Shown here: in pieces, positions 35,098 through 43,993 of the stretch
Position numbering within the stretch: position 1 is the stretch's first letter
Layout of the letters: each line of letters opens with the position of its first letter
Assembly (NCBI GenBank): GCA_033765235.1
Contig: JANRIG010000020.1
Location: 124,001-188,000, forward strand
Source of the DNA: JANRIG01 sp033765235
GTDB lineage: Bacteria; Bacteroidota; Bacteroidia; Cytophagales; UBA9547
Length of the DNA: 64,000 nt
Direction of reading: 5' to 3'
Translations under genes and position numbers: made by a program
Notes under the pieces: generated by a model
Seen by the model: the letters and a program-made list of their open reading frames with translations, nothing else
Told to the model about the DNA's origin: nothing
The model's database searches: none

Positions 35098-37370
35098 TAT
35101 CTGATAATATTTATCCACCCTGACAGCTTATTGTCATATCCGCTTAAACCATACTTTAGGTCGTAATAATATAACCCGTCGGGCAAGGCTTGTGCGTCAA
35201 AATCATTGGCATAAAGTTCTGATTTATATACATTTGTACCCCATCTGTTGAATATATTTACTGCCCTGTAGGGGTACAATTCTATATTTGATATACGCCA
35301 AGTATCGTTTTGCCCATCGGAGTTTGGTGTGATTATGTTAATAGCTTGAATATCAATATCAAACCGGATATTGGTGATATTGGATATGCTCAAAAGTTTT
35401 TGTGTATATTTCTCAAAGCAAGCTACAAAATAAGTCTGAATTATGCCGTTTTGAGGGGTAAATTTTGTGTATAAAGTATCATAAATTGGGTCTGTATTTA
35501 CATTTGTGGCAGAGGATTCAATAGTAGTATATAGCTGATAATAAACATCTTTGTTGTAATAATATGGATTCCAATGTAGTATAAAGTTATTTTTAGAATT
35601 TGTTTTCATTTGCAGAAATATGGTATTCATTACATCTGACTCCGAAGAAAGGTTGCAACTATCATTTTTTATTATTTTGTATTGAAAAAAATGGTTATTA
35701 CCGTCAGCTACTCTGTCTATATATAAGTTTGTACCATTGTATTTGTATTTTTCTAATAGTGTGAATGCAGTTTCCTTAGAATTTTTTTTGTATATATTTA
35801 TGAAATCAGCGTTATTAAAGCTACTTGTGAGCGAGAGAGTAGCAGATGTGGCAGCAGTATTGGTGTATGATGGAAAAAAATATACAGAATCAGGCAATGG
35901 ATATGATATAATCTCCAAAGTATCTGAGTATCCTTTGCACACATTGGCGGGCGATGTGTATGTTTCATACAGCCAAAGTTTGGCATTTTGGCTTTGCACC
36001 CATTTTAGCCGTGCGGTGTTGCCTGTATCTGTCTTCTCAAAAGTACACCCTTGGCATAGCCATTTATATTTGGAGCCATTGGTTTCAATGGTGCTGTAGG
36101 TATGATAGCTACTATCATTTCTGCAAAAGTAGGAGGCTCCATAAGGCCCTAAAGGTCTCAAGTTTGTATCTATTTTTACAGGATAGTATTCAGTTTTTCC
36201 AAAGCATTGTATGCCTTCATCAGTCAGTTTCCATGGCACCATGGTTATTTTGGCAGAGTCACTATAGCCACGCCAATCTATATAATATGGTGCTTTTTCG
36301 GCAATGGGCAATGAGCCTGAGCCTCCTCGTACACCAAAGCTGTAGCGGTAGCCATCGTTTACAACAAATTCATATTTTACATTTTTAGCATAAGGGCATA
36401 CTACATTGGGTCCTATGGCTTTTATGCCTGTATTCACTCCTACAGTGATATTTTTTTGAAGCACAGTGCTCGCACCACATGTGTTTGCTACATGTATAGT
36501 CATGCTGTACTCACCGTTTTGTGCCCAATTTACAGTAAGTGTAGCATTGTTTTTTTTATAATCTGTGGTACCTGTGACAGACCATCCGTAGCTTATTCCT
36601 ATTAGTCCCGGAAGTGTGTATACTACTGACGATGGCACTGTGCAAATAAAATTCATACCATCTATACCCTTTATGGTATCTGGTATGCCACAGAGTATTA
36701 CTTGGCCGTATTTGGCTGTGGTTTGCCAGTTTTCATTTACACAGCAGTTGTTCCACATGGCTTGCACGTCTCTTGCGGTAGCTGTAGTATTGTCAGTATC
36801 ATCATTGGCTACATCCATTCCAAGGCTGCGTCCGGGGATAGGTTTCAGAGTGGTGTCTCTATCGAGCATAGTCCATGGAAATGCAAACTCCGCAGTGTAG
36901 CCTGTATTGTCTTTTACTACTTTTGATATTGCTCCTTTGCCATTGCCAAAATCTTCACAAAAATTTTCATCATTTGGAAATGCCTTGAAGTGCAGCCCGC
37001 CATTGTCATTGGTAATGCGTTTTTTATTATACCTTGGGTCTATGAATATTTCTATGGCATCCAATAAGGGTGAGCTGCTACAACTTGTGCCGGGCTTTAT
37101 CACTGCATCTACCACAGTGGCATCTATTACTTTTACTGCTACGTACAGGTAGCTTTTATCCCAAAGCACTCCAAAAGTCACTGTATTGCTGATATTTGTA
37201 TTGGCATTGCCAATGTTTATTAATTTTTCTACTTTGTTGGTCAGTTTCCAGTCAGTTTCATTCAGCTTGCCATCTATGGTTATATTTTCAGAATATATGG
37301 CATAGGTGTACAGTTGAGAATATATCTTGCATGTGAAAAGTATAAAACATATTGATAAGTAGCACCTCAA
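35097..37370 (-). CDS. CBM9/DOMON-like secreted protein with T9SS type B (CHU_C) sorting domain
   Basis: 757 residues. The signal peptide is LSICFILFTCKIYSQ. Residues about 25-215 are a family 9 carbohydrate-binding-like sandwich (ITIDGKLNETDWK, DAIEIFIDPRYNKKR, GYTAEFAFPWTMLD). PKD/Ig-like domains occupy the middle. The last about 80 residues are a gliding-motility type C-terminal domain: ITPNSDGQNDTWRI, VNIFNRWGTNVYKS and LPDGLYYYDLKY, the type B signal for T9SS export. Likely a surface or secreted protein binding carbohydrate. The start overlaps the sirtuin stop by 4 bp. Confidence 0.9.
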   Translation of the reverse strand: MRCYLSICFILFTCKIYSQLYTYAIYSENITIDGKLNETDWKLTNKVEKLINIGNANTNISNTVTFGVLWDKSYLYVAVKVIDATVVDAVIKPGTSCSSSPLLDAIEIFIDPRYNKKRITNDNGGLHFKAFPNDENFCEDFGNGKGAISKVVKDNTGYTAEFAFPWTMLDRDTTLKPIPGRSLGMDVANDDTDNTTATARDVQAMWNNCCVNENWQTTAKYGQVILCGIPDTIKGIDGMNFICTVPSSVVYTLPGLIGISYGWSVTGTTDYKKNNATLTVNWAQNGEYSMTIHVANTCGASTVLQKNITVGVNTGIKAIGPNVVCPYAKNVKYEFVVNDGYRYSFGVRGGSGSLPIAEKAPYYIDWRGYSDSAKITMVPWKLTDEGIQCFGKTEYYPVKIDTNLRPLGPYGASYFCRNDSSYHTYSTIETNGSKYKWLCQGCTFEKTDTGNTARLKWVQSQNAKLWLYETYTSPANVCKGYSDTLEIISYPLPDSVYFFPSYTNTAATSATLSLTSSFNNADFINIYKKNSKETAFTLLEKYKYNGTNLYIDRVADGNNHFFQYKIIKNDSCNLSSESDVMNTIFLQMKTNSKNNFILHWNPYYYNKDVYYQLYTTIESSATNVNTDPIYDTLYTKFTPQNGIIQTYFVACFEKYTQKLLSISNITNIRFDIDIQAINIITPNSDGQNDTWRISNIELYPYRAVNIFNRWGTNVYKSELYANDFDAQALPDGLYYYDLKYGLSGYDNKLSGWINIIR

Positions 37371-38056
37371 AGCTGCAAAATTTTTTGTATTACTTCAGGC
37401 ACTCCTTCGGTAGCAGTACGTTCATACAAATGTACATTTTTTCTATTAATATTCATAGCACTTGCATTAGGGTCTACTACATATATAGGTACTGAAGGGC
37501 GCACATACTCTACCAAACTTGCTGCAGGGTATACCAAAAGTGATGTGCCCACTATCAGAAACACATCTGCACTGAGGGTAATATTTATGGCAGTCTCCAT
37601 CAAGGGTACTTCTTCGCCAAACCATACTATGTGCGGGCGGAGTTGAGAGCCTTTTTCGCACAAGTCTCCTATTTTTAGTTCCCAGCCTTGTATATCATAT
37701 ACAAGCCTTTGGTCTACAGTGCTGCGCGATTTAAAAATTTCGCCGTGCAGGTGCGTGATATATTTGCTACCCGCTTTTTCATGCAAGTTGTCTATATTTT
37801 GGGTGATTATTTTTACCTCAGTATGTTTTTCAAGTTCTTTGAGTGCCATATGTGCAGCATTTGGCTGAGCATGTATCCCTTGCTTGCGTCGCTCGTTGTA
37901 AAACTTAAGTACCAATTCCGGATTTTTGTGCCAAGCCTGCGGAGTAGCTACCTCTTCTATGCTGTATCCTTCCCAAAACCCACCTGCATCGCGAAACGTT
38001 TTGAGACCGCTCTCTGCACTTATGCCTGCTCCTGTAAGCACTACTACTCTTTTCAT
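37367..38056 (-). CDS. Sir2-family NAD-dependent protein deacylase lacking the zinc cysteines
   Basis: 229 residues. GAGISAESGLKTFRDAGGFW is the NAD-binding start; TQNIDNLHEKAG and HLHGEIF hold the catalytic His; RPHIVWFGE and GTSLLVYPAASLV follow. FYNERRK holds the YxxR pair that in SIRT5/CobB-type sirtuins reads acidic acyl groups, so desuccinylase or demalonylase activity is plausible. The usual four zinc cysteines between HGE and RPHIVWFGE are absent (one Cys only). From memory, this also holds for other Bacteroidota sirtuins. Overlaps the next gene by ATGA. Confidence 0.92.
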   Translation of the reverse strand: MKRVVVLTGAGISAESGLKTFRDAGGFWEGYSIEEVATPQAWHKNPELVLKFYNERRKQGIHAQPNAAHMALKELEKHTEVKIITQNIDNLHEKAGSKYITHLHGEIFKSRSTVDQRLVYDIQGWELKIGDLCEKGSQLRPHIVWFGEEVPLMETAINITLSADVFLIVGTSLLVYPAASLVEYVRPSVPIYVVDPNASAMNINRKNVHLYERTATEGVPEVIQKILQL

Positions 38057-38060
38057 TATA

Positions 38061-38068
38061 CAAAAATA
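38061..38068 (-). promoter_or_regulatory. -7 box for the sirtuin unit
   Basis: The minus strand reads TATTTTTG, matching TAnnTTTG, only 4 nt before ATG 38056. It overlaps the T-tract of the terminator of the upstream TerB-like gene. Confidence 0.35.
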
Positions 38069-38105
38069 AAAAAAGGCCGGAATAATATAAAAAATGTCAC
38101 GGCCT
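38062..38105 (-). terminator. Intrinsic terminator of the TerB-like gene
   Basis: On the minus strand AGGCCG and CGGCCT (38100-38105 with 38074-38079) form a 6-bp GC-rich stem around a 20-nt AT-rich loop. A T-rich tract (TTTTTTTATTTTTG) follows. It lies 26 bp beyond the stop at 38131. Confidence 0.55.
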
Positions 38106-38130
38106 ATTAAAAAATATCTTTATTATATGC

Positions 38131-38565
38131 TTAGTCTTTGATGAGATATGCAACCCTGAGCTGTGTCTCTTCCATAGAGTTACCCAGCGATATATTCATC
38201 TTAATGGAGTCTATTAGTTCATCTACTTTGTTTACTGCAAATCCTATTTTTTGGGCAAATTTTTTGCACATGCTCAGTTCATTTGCATTAATATTGTTGT
38301 CCACCATCATCATTTTTACGAGGTCAAATATTTGTTCAAATTTTTTGATAGATTTTTCCTGCGAAAAATCTTTTTTGGTAATGCCTATTGTAATTAACTT
38401 ATCTACCTCGTTGGCAGACACACCATATTTGGCAGCTATGTCTTGCAAAAATTCATACTCTGCATCATCTATTTTGCCATCGGCAAGTGCCATTTGCGCG
38501 AGATTACGAAGGTGCGCTTTACCTTTTTTAATCTTCGGGCTTAAGAATACATCCAATACTGCCAT
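38131..38565 (-). CDS. TerB-like helical protein
   Basis: 144 residues, all-helical and cytoplasmic. LRNLAQMALADGKIDDAEYE at residues about 20-40 and VKMMMVDNNINANELSMCKK at about 85-105 are paired acidic metal-binding-like helices, as in the TerB/DjlA N-terminal-like fold. TerB members are linked to tellurite or envelope stress, but in Bacteroidota this short stand-alone form has no fixed role. Monocistronic with its own terminator. Confidence 0.75.
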   Translation of the reverse strand: MAVLDVFLSPKIKKGKAHLRNLAQMALADGKIDDAEYEFLQDIAAKYGVSANEVDKLITIGITKKDFSQEKSIKKFEQIFDLVKMMMVDNNINANELSMCKKFAQKIGFAVNKVDELIDSIKMNISLGNSMEETQLRVAYLIKD

Positions 38566-39015
38566 AACATTTAATTTAGTTAAAAATATTACTTTTGTAA
38601 AACTAAAAAAAATTTAATTAAATCAAAAACAAATACAATATTTTTTTGTAAAAAAATTTTATTAAATTACATGCACCATGTAATTTACATTTTTAATATT
38701 GATATAATAATCTTAAAAAATAAATGATGCTATGTTCACAAAATATTTATGAAAATATAAAATATTCATTTACAATTATTTATAAAAAAAACCTCAAAAT
38801 ATTATTTTATACATTGAAAATGTAAAACTTTTTGAAAAATATTTCGTATAAGGATTTTTATGATACTTATAATTTTCTAATTATTATAAAAACACACAAA
38901 ATATTATACGCATTATTTATTAACAAAAGGTTATTTGTCTGATTTTTAAATATTAATATTATAATAATAAATAATACTTTTTTTATATATTTGTGCAAAT
39001 CATTTATTATTTAAG
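38566..39015. other. AT-rich divergent intergenic region
   Basis: About 450 bp between the divergent TerB-like and MobA-like genes, over 80 percent A/T by eye. Apart from the -7 box at 38986-38993 I see no gene, stable RNA or convincing repeat. Confidence 0.6.
38986..38993 (+). promoter_or_regulatory. -7 box for the MobA-like gene
   Basis: TATATTTG matches TAnnTTTG, 22 nt before ATG 39016. Confidence 0.5.
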
Positions 39016-39591
39016 ATGTCGGATATCCATGGTTTGTTACTTTGTGGCACTCAGCTGAGCAGGCTCAACTATGACAGGGGGCTTGCCAAACACCGTGGCA
39101 AAACATGGGCGGAAATATCTCATCAAAAATTGTCAAAATTTTGTAAAAATACTTTTGTGTCGGTTACAGGAAGCCAAGTAGCAAATTATTCTCATATATT
39201 TGGGAGTAATAATACCATCAAAGACTCTGTCCAAATCAAGGGACCGCTGGCAGGCCTGCTTTCTGCACATTTGGCACACCCCGACTACGATTTTTTGGTA
39301 CTTGCCTGTGACCAGCTGGATATAAAAATAGATACATTGGAACTGCTGCTGCGCAAATATAACTATAGCAATGAGTCGGATGTGATTATGTATCAGCACC
39401 TTGGCAAGCCACAGCCATTGCCCGGCATATACACTTCTAATCTGCTAAGGGATATACTACAACGCTATCGCAAAGCTACAGACCGCACAGACATGAGTTT
39501 GCACAGTTCTATCAAAAATGCATCAATATGCAGTTTTCACTTGCCCGAAGCCAAAGTATCAGAATTTAAGACTATATTGAGGCATCATTAA
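39016..39591 (+). CDS. MobA-like nucleotidyltransferase with altered active-site loop
   Basis: 191 residues. The arrangement follows molybdenum cofactor guanylyltransferase. The N-terminal loop LLCGTQLSRLNYDRGLAKHRG stands where the family has LAGGxSxRMGxDKAL. IKGPLAGLLSAHL follows, then FLVLACDQLDI matching the ACDxPxL metal site. QPLPGIYTSNL corresponds to the family's P(L)xGxY motif. The first Gly is Cys, RMG is RLN, and the usual Lys is Arg, so guanylyl transfer is uncertain. No other molybdopterin genes are nearby. Confidence 0.75.
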   Translation: MSDIHGLLLCGTQLSRLNYDRGLAKHRGKTWAEISHQKLSKFCKNTFVSVTGSQVANYSHIFGSNNTIKDSVQIKGPLAGLLSAHLAHPDYDFLVLACDQLDIKIDTLELLLRKYNYSNESDVIMYQHLGKPQPLPGIYTSNLLRDILQRYRKATDRTDMSLHSSIKNASICSFHLPEAKVSEFKTILRHH

Positions 39592-39599
39592 CCTAAAAA

Positions 39600-41711
39600 T
39601 TATTTTTTCTTTTTGGCTACTGTGTTTTTGCTGATTTTGTATCTTTCAGATTTGGCAGCTTCTTTATTAGCTTTTTGTATTTCCAGCACTCTGAACTCTA
39701 CCCTACGGTTGATAGCCATGCCCTCTTCTGTATCATTGGTACCAATAGGCAATAGTTCGCCGTAGCCTTTTGCCGTGAGTCTGAAGGCTTTCACCCCATG
39801 CGATATGAGGTAATTGCGCACGGTATTTGCCCTATCTTCTGATAGTTTCAAGTTCGACTCTTGAGAACCTACATTATCTGTGTGCCCGGCTATTTCGTAA
39901 GTGGCTCTTTTTTGTTGCTTCATCATATCTGCTACCATTTCCAACTCATGATATGACTCTTCCATGAGGGTGGCTTTGGCAAATTCAAATTGGATGTTTT
40001 TCATGGTATATACAGCACCTGAGTCCAAAAATTTGCCTAATGGAAAATCTTTTTTCATTTCTATTCCCATAGTGATGTCATTGAGCAATATCTTATCTAC
40101 TTTTTTGAAGTAATCTATAGACTCGCAGTATATTTCATATACCTTGCCGTATGTGACAGATAATGCATATGCGCCTGTTTTGGGATTTGATGCGCAAAAG
40201 GCTACTGTTTGTCCTTGCTCATCTTTTACGGTAATGGTAGCTCGCATAGGTTCATTTGTTTTGTCATCGAATACGGTTCCATTGATGAGTATGCGTGGGT
40301 TTTGCCAAAGAGTCATAGGTAGTCCTACTTTATATATGTCCATGTGGTGCAGGTCTTCTTCAAAAGTACCTGTGTTGAAGTAGGCATGGTCGCCTCGGTT
40401 GTCTATCACAAATCCTTTGTCGTCTACCTTAGAGTTAATAAATGGTCCAAGATTAAGTGGTGCCGACCATTTGGTCCATGAGTCGTCGAGCCTTTTGCAT
40501 ACATACACATCATGGCCTCCATATCCTAAGTGACCTTTGGAACTAAAGTATAAACTCACCCCATCGTTTGCAAGAAAGGGGTAATCTTCATCAAACGGAG
40601 AGTTTACAATGTTTCCCAAATTCACAGGGGCTTGCCACTTGCGTGTGATTTTGTCATACATTGACACATACAGGTCTAAGCCTCCTACACTTTTTTTGTC
40701 TTGCATGGCTATGAGCATCACATTACCGTCATTATTCATATAATAGTTTACATGGTCGTTGATATTGACCATGTCAGGTATTTCTATATTTTCGGGCACC
40801 GACCATTTGCCATCATCAGTTTTGTGTGATACAGATACCCCGTCGCCGGCAGATGTGCCATCAGGATTGTATTTATTGCCCAATACCAGCGTATTGCCAT
40901 CTGGGCTTATGGAGGCTACAAAATTGTGCCCTTTGTTATTGAGCGGTACACCTGCATTTTTGGCTTCGCTCCATTTGCCTGCAGAGTCTAGCTCAGAGTA
41001 CCATATATCTTGGTCGCCTTGAGCTTCACATTCTTTTACAAAATATAAAGTTTTGCCATCGGGGGCTACTTTGGGGCTAAATTCAAAGCAATCTTTACTG
41101 TTGATATTGCCTGCTACCTGCTCCTTGTGTATTTTGTGAGAGGTGTCTGCTATGAATTGGGGCGATATGTCATAAAGTTTGTCGGCATTGAGCACCCCTA
41201 TGCCTTTGATGATGTTCCATTCATTGATAGCTGAGTGATCAAGTACTACACGCACTGCATATATAGTGCTGTAAGGGATAAAGGTGGCAAATGATCTAAA
41301 TTTGGTTTTTGAGACAGCTTTTGAATTTTTATAAACCAATTTTTCTTTTCCGTCTTTGAGTTGCACATATATTTCATATATAACTCCCGGATTGAATATT
41401 CCGCCTATCACCACTTGCTTGGCATTGGCTATCTTATTGAAAGTAACTTTTATCTCATTTTTTTTATTCGTATTCACATAGTGTATGATATATCCTTCGG
41501 AGTATGGGTCATGTTTTGACTCATCAATATCGCCACCGGCCGGATATATGGTAGGAGGTCCGAGTACTAACTCTGCGGAATTGTTTTCAAACTGAAACCT
41601 GTCCGTAAGTTCAAGCAATTTGGTAGCCCACATTACATCTTGTGCAATTAAGTTGTGAAATGAAATAAAAAAAATGGCAAATATGTAGATAATATTTAGG
41701 TATTTGGGCAT
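39600..41711 (-). CDS. OmpA-family protein with PD40 repeats
   Basis: 703 residues with a signal peptide (IFAIFFISFHNLIAQ). The middle has WD40-like/PD40 blades (FSPKVAPDGKTLYFVKE, SISPDGNTLVLGN, PFLANDGVSLYFSSKGH). A short carboxypeptidase-regulatory-like domain (INGTVFDDKTNEPMRATITV) follows, and residues about 570-680 form an OmpA peptidoglycan-binding domain (IQFEFAKATL, IAGHTDNVGSQESNLKLSED, NRRVEFRVL). This layout resembles Bacteroidota envelope proteins such as those attached to the T9SS. It probably sits in the periplasm or outer membrane, tied to peptidoglycan. The Lys-rich tail is unremarkable. Confidence 0.9.
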   Translation of the reverse strand: MPKYLNIIYIFAIFFISFHNLIAQDVMWATKLLELTDRFQFENNSAELVLGPPTIYPAGGDIDESKHDPYSEGYIIHYVNTNKKNEIKVTFNKIANAKQVVIGGIFNPGVIYEIYVQLKDGKEKLVYKNSKAVSKTKFRSFATFIPYSTIYAVRVVLDHSAINEWNIIKGIGVLNADKLYDISPQFIADTSHKIHKEQVAGNINSKDCFEFSPKVAPDGKTLYFVKECEAQGDQDIWYSELDSAGKWSEAKNAGVPLNNKGHNFVASISPDGNTLVLGNKYNPDGTSAGDGVSVSHKTDDGKWSVPENIEIPDMVNINDHVNYYMNNDGNVMLIAMQDKKSVGGLDLYVSMYDKITRKWQAPVNLGNIVNSPFDEDYPFLANDGVSLYFSSKGHLGYGGHDVYVCKRLDDSWTKWSAPLNLGPFINSKVDDKGFVIDNRGDHAYFNTGTFEEDLHHMDIYKVGLPMTLWQNPRILINGTVFDDKTNEPMRATITVKDEQGQTVAFCASNPKTGAYALSVTYGKVYEIYCESIDYFKKVDKILLNDITMGIEMKKDFPLGKFLDSGAVYTMKNIQFEFAKATLMEESYHELEMVADMMKQQKRATYEIAGHTDNVGSQESNLKLSEDRANTVRNYLISHGVKAFRLTAKGYGELLPIGTNDTEEGMAINRRVEFRVLEIQKANKEAAKSERYKISKNTVAKKKK

Positions 41712-41742
41712 GATAAAACTCGGGTTAACTGTAATATTAACA

Positions 41743-41774
41743 CAAAGATATATAAGTTATTGTTAATTTTGCAA
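41743..41774 (-). promoter_or_regulatory. Promoter of the OmpA/PD40 gene
   Basis: The minus strand has TTG (41772-41774), 21 bp, then TATCTTTG (41743-41750), matching TTG-N17-23-TAnnTTTG. The -7 box ends 31 nt before ATG 41711. Confidence 0.55.
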
Positions 41775-41819
41775 TAATATTGCTTATAAATGATAATTAT
41801 AGCTTGATATTCAGGCAAA

Positions 41820-42836
41820 ATGAACGTAATATTCCATGAAATAGATGCAAATGCCCGGGAGCGAGTGAATGCATTTATTCAAAATTTTGACCTAAACAAT
41901 AGTTATAAATTTTACACATCAGGCACTACAGGCATCCCTAAAGAAATAAGAATAAGTGGGAAGCAGATGTGGCTCTCTGCACAAAAAACGATTTCATATC
42001 TACAATTGAATAGTACGCACAAAGCACTTATATGCTTAGATACCAGATACATAGCTGGTACTATGATGATAGTAAGGTGCTTAGCAGCCAATATGGATAT
42101 GCTCATTACAGCACCAAGAGCTAACCCGCTTTCCGTCACATTTCCTTACCTGACAGATTTTGCTGCATTTGTACCTTTGCAGCTTAGTGAGATGTGCCAA
42201 GATGGTTATATACCTGAATATCTGAATAGTATGAAATGTGTACTAATAGGTGGCGATGGCATAAGTACTACACTCGCAACATTATGCACCAATATGCAGC
42301 CCGATGTATACCATACCTACGGGATGACAGAGACTGTATCGCACATAGCCATGAGGAGGCTCAATGGTGCAGATATATCTGATGTGTACACCCCTCTGCC
42401 CGATGTAGAGATAAATACTGACCAACGAGGCTGCCTCATAGTGAAGGCAGATGTGACCAACCATGAGTGGGTAGTGACCAACGATGTAGTAAGTATGGTG
42501 GGGCAAAATTTTATTATTAATGGTAGAATAGACCATGTAATAGTAAGCGGCGCCTATAAAATACATCCTGAAGTTGTAGAAAATACAGTATATATGGCTG
42601 CTAAGGAATGGAATATACCCATGCTTTGCTTGTGCAAAGGGATAGATGATGAAAAATATGGCAAAAAATGTGTATTGTATATACAAAAAAGCAGTGTGCT
42701 TAATTATGAATTAATACCCAAAATATTATTGTACTTACAAAGCAAGCTACATAAGTATGAAGTGCCTAAAGAAATAATATTTACTGATAATATTGCGCTA
42801 AACGCTGCGGGCAAAGTGTTGAGGTATGGTGAGTAA
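41820..42836 (+). CDS. menE: O-succinylbenzoate-CoA ligase-like AMP-binding enzyme
   Basis: 338 residues, a short form usual for Bacteroidota MenE. YKFYTSGTTGIPKEI is the phosphate-binding loop, VLIGGDGIS and VYHTYGMTETVSHIA the adenylate motifs, NGRIDHVIVSGAYKIHPEVV the hinge/A8 region, and NAAGKVLR holds the catalytic Lys. The reaction is activation of o-succinylbenzoate in menaquinone synthesis. No other men genes are in the window, so the substrate rests on similarity in length and context only. Confidence 0.82.
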   Translation: MNVIFHEIDANARERVNAFIQNFDLNNSYKFYTSGTTGIPKEIRISGKQMWLSAQKTISYLQLNSTHKALICLDTRYIAGTMMIVRCLAANMDMLITAPRANPLSVTFPYLTDFAAFVPLQLSEMCQDGYIPEYLNSMKCVLIGGDGISTTLATLCTNMQPDVYHTYGMTETVSHIAMRRLNGADISDVYTPLPDVEINTDQRGCLIVKADVTNHEWVVTNDVVSMVGQNFIINGRIDHVIVSGAYKIHPEVVENTVYMAAKEWNIPMLCLCKGIDDEKYGKKCVLYIQKSSVLNYELIPKILLYLQSKLHKYEVPKEIIFTDNIALNAAGKVLRYGE

Positions 42837-42955
42837 AATAATAAATTGCATATTATTTTCAATACGTGTATGTATAAACCTATTTTCAGGGCAAGATACC
42901 ATTGAATGATTTATTGCCCATATTTGTTTTACTATTAATATTCAATAATATATAT

Positions 42956-43447
42956 ATGCTTATCTCTTTCGTCAGTTTACCTGCTCACGCTCGTATATGG
43001 ATATTTCAGTCTGCACACAAGCTAAGTGAGCAACTGCATCACAAAATAAGTGCTGATATTCAAGATTTTATTTCCACTTGGAAAAGTCATGACCATGAGG
43101 TGAGTGCCGGCTACGCCATATTAGAAAATACATTTGTAATAATAGGCGCAGAAGATACCGCAAGCGGATGCTCTGTAGATAAACTCCACCATTTCGTCCA
43201 ACATTTAAATGAAAAACACCACATAGACCTGCTGGATAGAAGAATGATAATAATAACACCTGACGGCACATATTATTTACCTTTGCCCGAACTGCGTAAT
43301 GCAATATCTGAAGGCAAAATTATGCATGATGATTATATTTATATGAACAATATTACCCAAAAACATGAATTGCAAACTTTGTGGAAGATAAAAATATCAG
43401 ACTCATTCTTAAAGAAGTATCTCCCTCAAGCTGTGCAGCACTCATAA
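42956..43447 (+). CDS. Bacteroidota-specific conserved hypothetical (often mislabelled ABC transporter ATPase)
   Basis: 163 residues from ATG 42956. The pattern SFVSLPAHARIWIFQSAHKL ... ASGCSVDKLHHFVQHL ... DLLDRRMIII ... IYMNNITQKHELQTLWKI matches a family I recall from many Bacteroidota, whose members begin (M)xxxFxSLPxxARxWIYQ. The longer frame from TTG 42902 would add a spurious hydrophobic leader absent in the family. There is no Walker motif despite the common label. Soluble; function unknown. It lies 119 bp after menE. Confidence 0.8.
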   Translation: MLISFVSLPAHARIWIFQSAHKLSEQLHHKISADIQDFISTWKSHDHEVSAGYAILENTFVIIGAEDTASGCSVDKLHHFVQHLNEKHHIDLLDRRMIIITPDGTYYLPLPELRNAISEGKIMHDDYIYMNNITQKHELQTLWKIKISDSFLKKYLPQAVQHS

Positions 43448-43541
43448 TACATGTAAGTATATATGACAATTGCTCATATTAATATTGTACAACAAAATCT
43501 TAGTTACGTATAATATATTAGTAATAATAAATACTTTCGCT

Positions 43542-43844
43542 ATGAAAAATTTAATAATTTACATAATTACTGTTTTCATTTTTGGAGCATGCAATAGTAC
43601 CCGAAAATTGGAAAACAACGCTGCCTCATCAGACCCTACCCAACGTGCCAAAGAATATAACTATAACTATAACCATGCACGTAGTGTAGTAGACTATAAT
43701 GTGAAACATAAAAAAACAAGGCAAAAAATAGCTAATCACAACAAAGAAGTGATGCAGGACAAACTCATAAAGCTGAACTCCGGCAAAAAGAATCCTGACA
43801 ATAGGCACTTGCCACACTCATTTAGATTTTACAGGGGTAATTAA
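43542..43844 (+). CDS. Small lipoprotein
   Basis: 100 residues from ATG 43542: KNLIIYIITVFIFGACNST is a lipoprotein signal with Cys near residue 17. The mature part is short, basic and Asn/Lys/His-rich (YNYNYNHARSVVDYNVKHKK). No known domain. The frame opens upstream to 43470, but the signal peptide fixes the start. Function unknown. Confidence 0.7.
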   Translation: MKNLIIYIITVFIFGACNSTRKLENNAASSDPTQRAKEYNYNYNHARSVVDYNVKHKKTRQKIANHNKEVMQDKLIKLNSGKKNPDNRHLPHSFRFYRGN

Positions 43845-43864
43845 TTGCCGCAATTTGACCTTGC

Positions 43865-43899
43865 TCCTCAATGTATCAAAACCGCCGTAGCGGTGAGGA
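43865..43899. repeat. GC-rich intergenic hairpin
   Basis: TCCTCA and TGAGGA flank an inner ACCGC-CGTA-GCGGT hairpin (43881-43894). It stands out as GC-rich in an AT-rich spacer between the small lipoprotein and the PfkB kinase. No T-tract follows on the plus strand, so it is not a standard terminator; it may be a dispersed repeat. Confidence 0.35.
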
Positions 43900-43957
43900 C
43901 ACAATAATCTGCCACTAATTGGGCAAAAAAATAATATAAAGATTTTTGTCTAAAAGT

Positions 43958-43965
43958 ATATCTTT
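43958..43965 (+). promoter_or_regulatory. -7 box for the PfkB-family kinase
   Basis: TATCTTTG matches TAnnTTTG, 28 nt before ATG 43994. It lies inside the longer open frame beginning at 43946, which argues for the ATG 43994 start. Confidence 0.55.
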
Positions 43966-43993
43966 GTGGCTTCATCATAGTATCATACCTTAT

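Noticed and set aside
42902..42955. Hydrophobic N-terminal extension of the 43-kb hypothetical (TTG start)
   Set aside because: The conserved family begins at the internal ATG 42956; the extension would add a false membrane segment.
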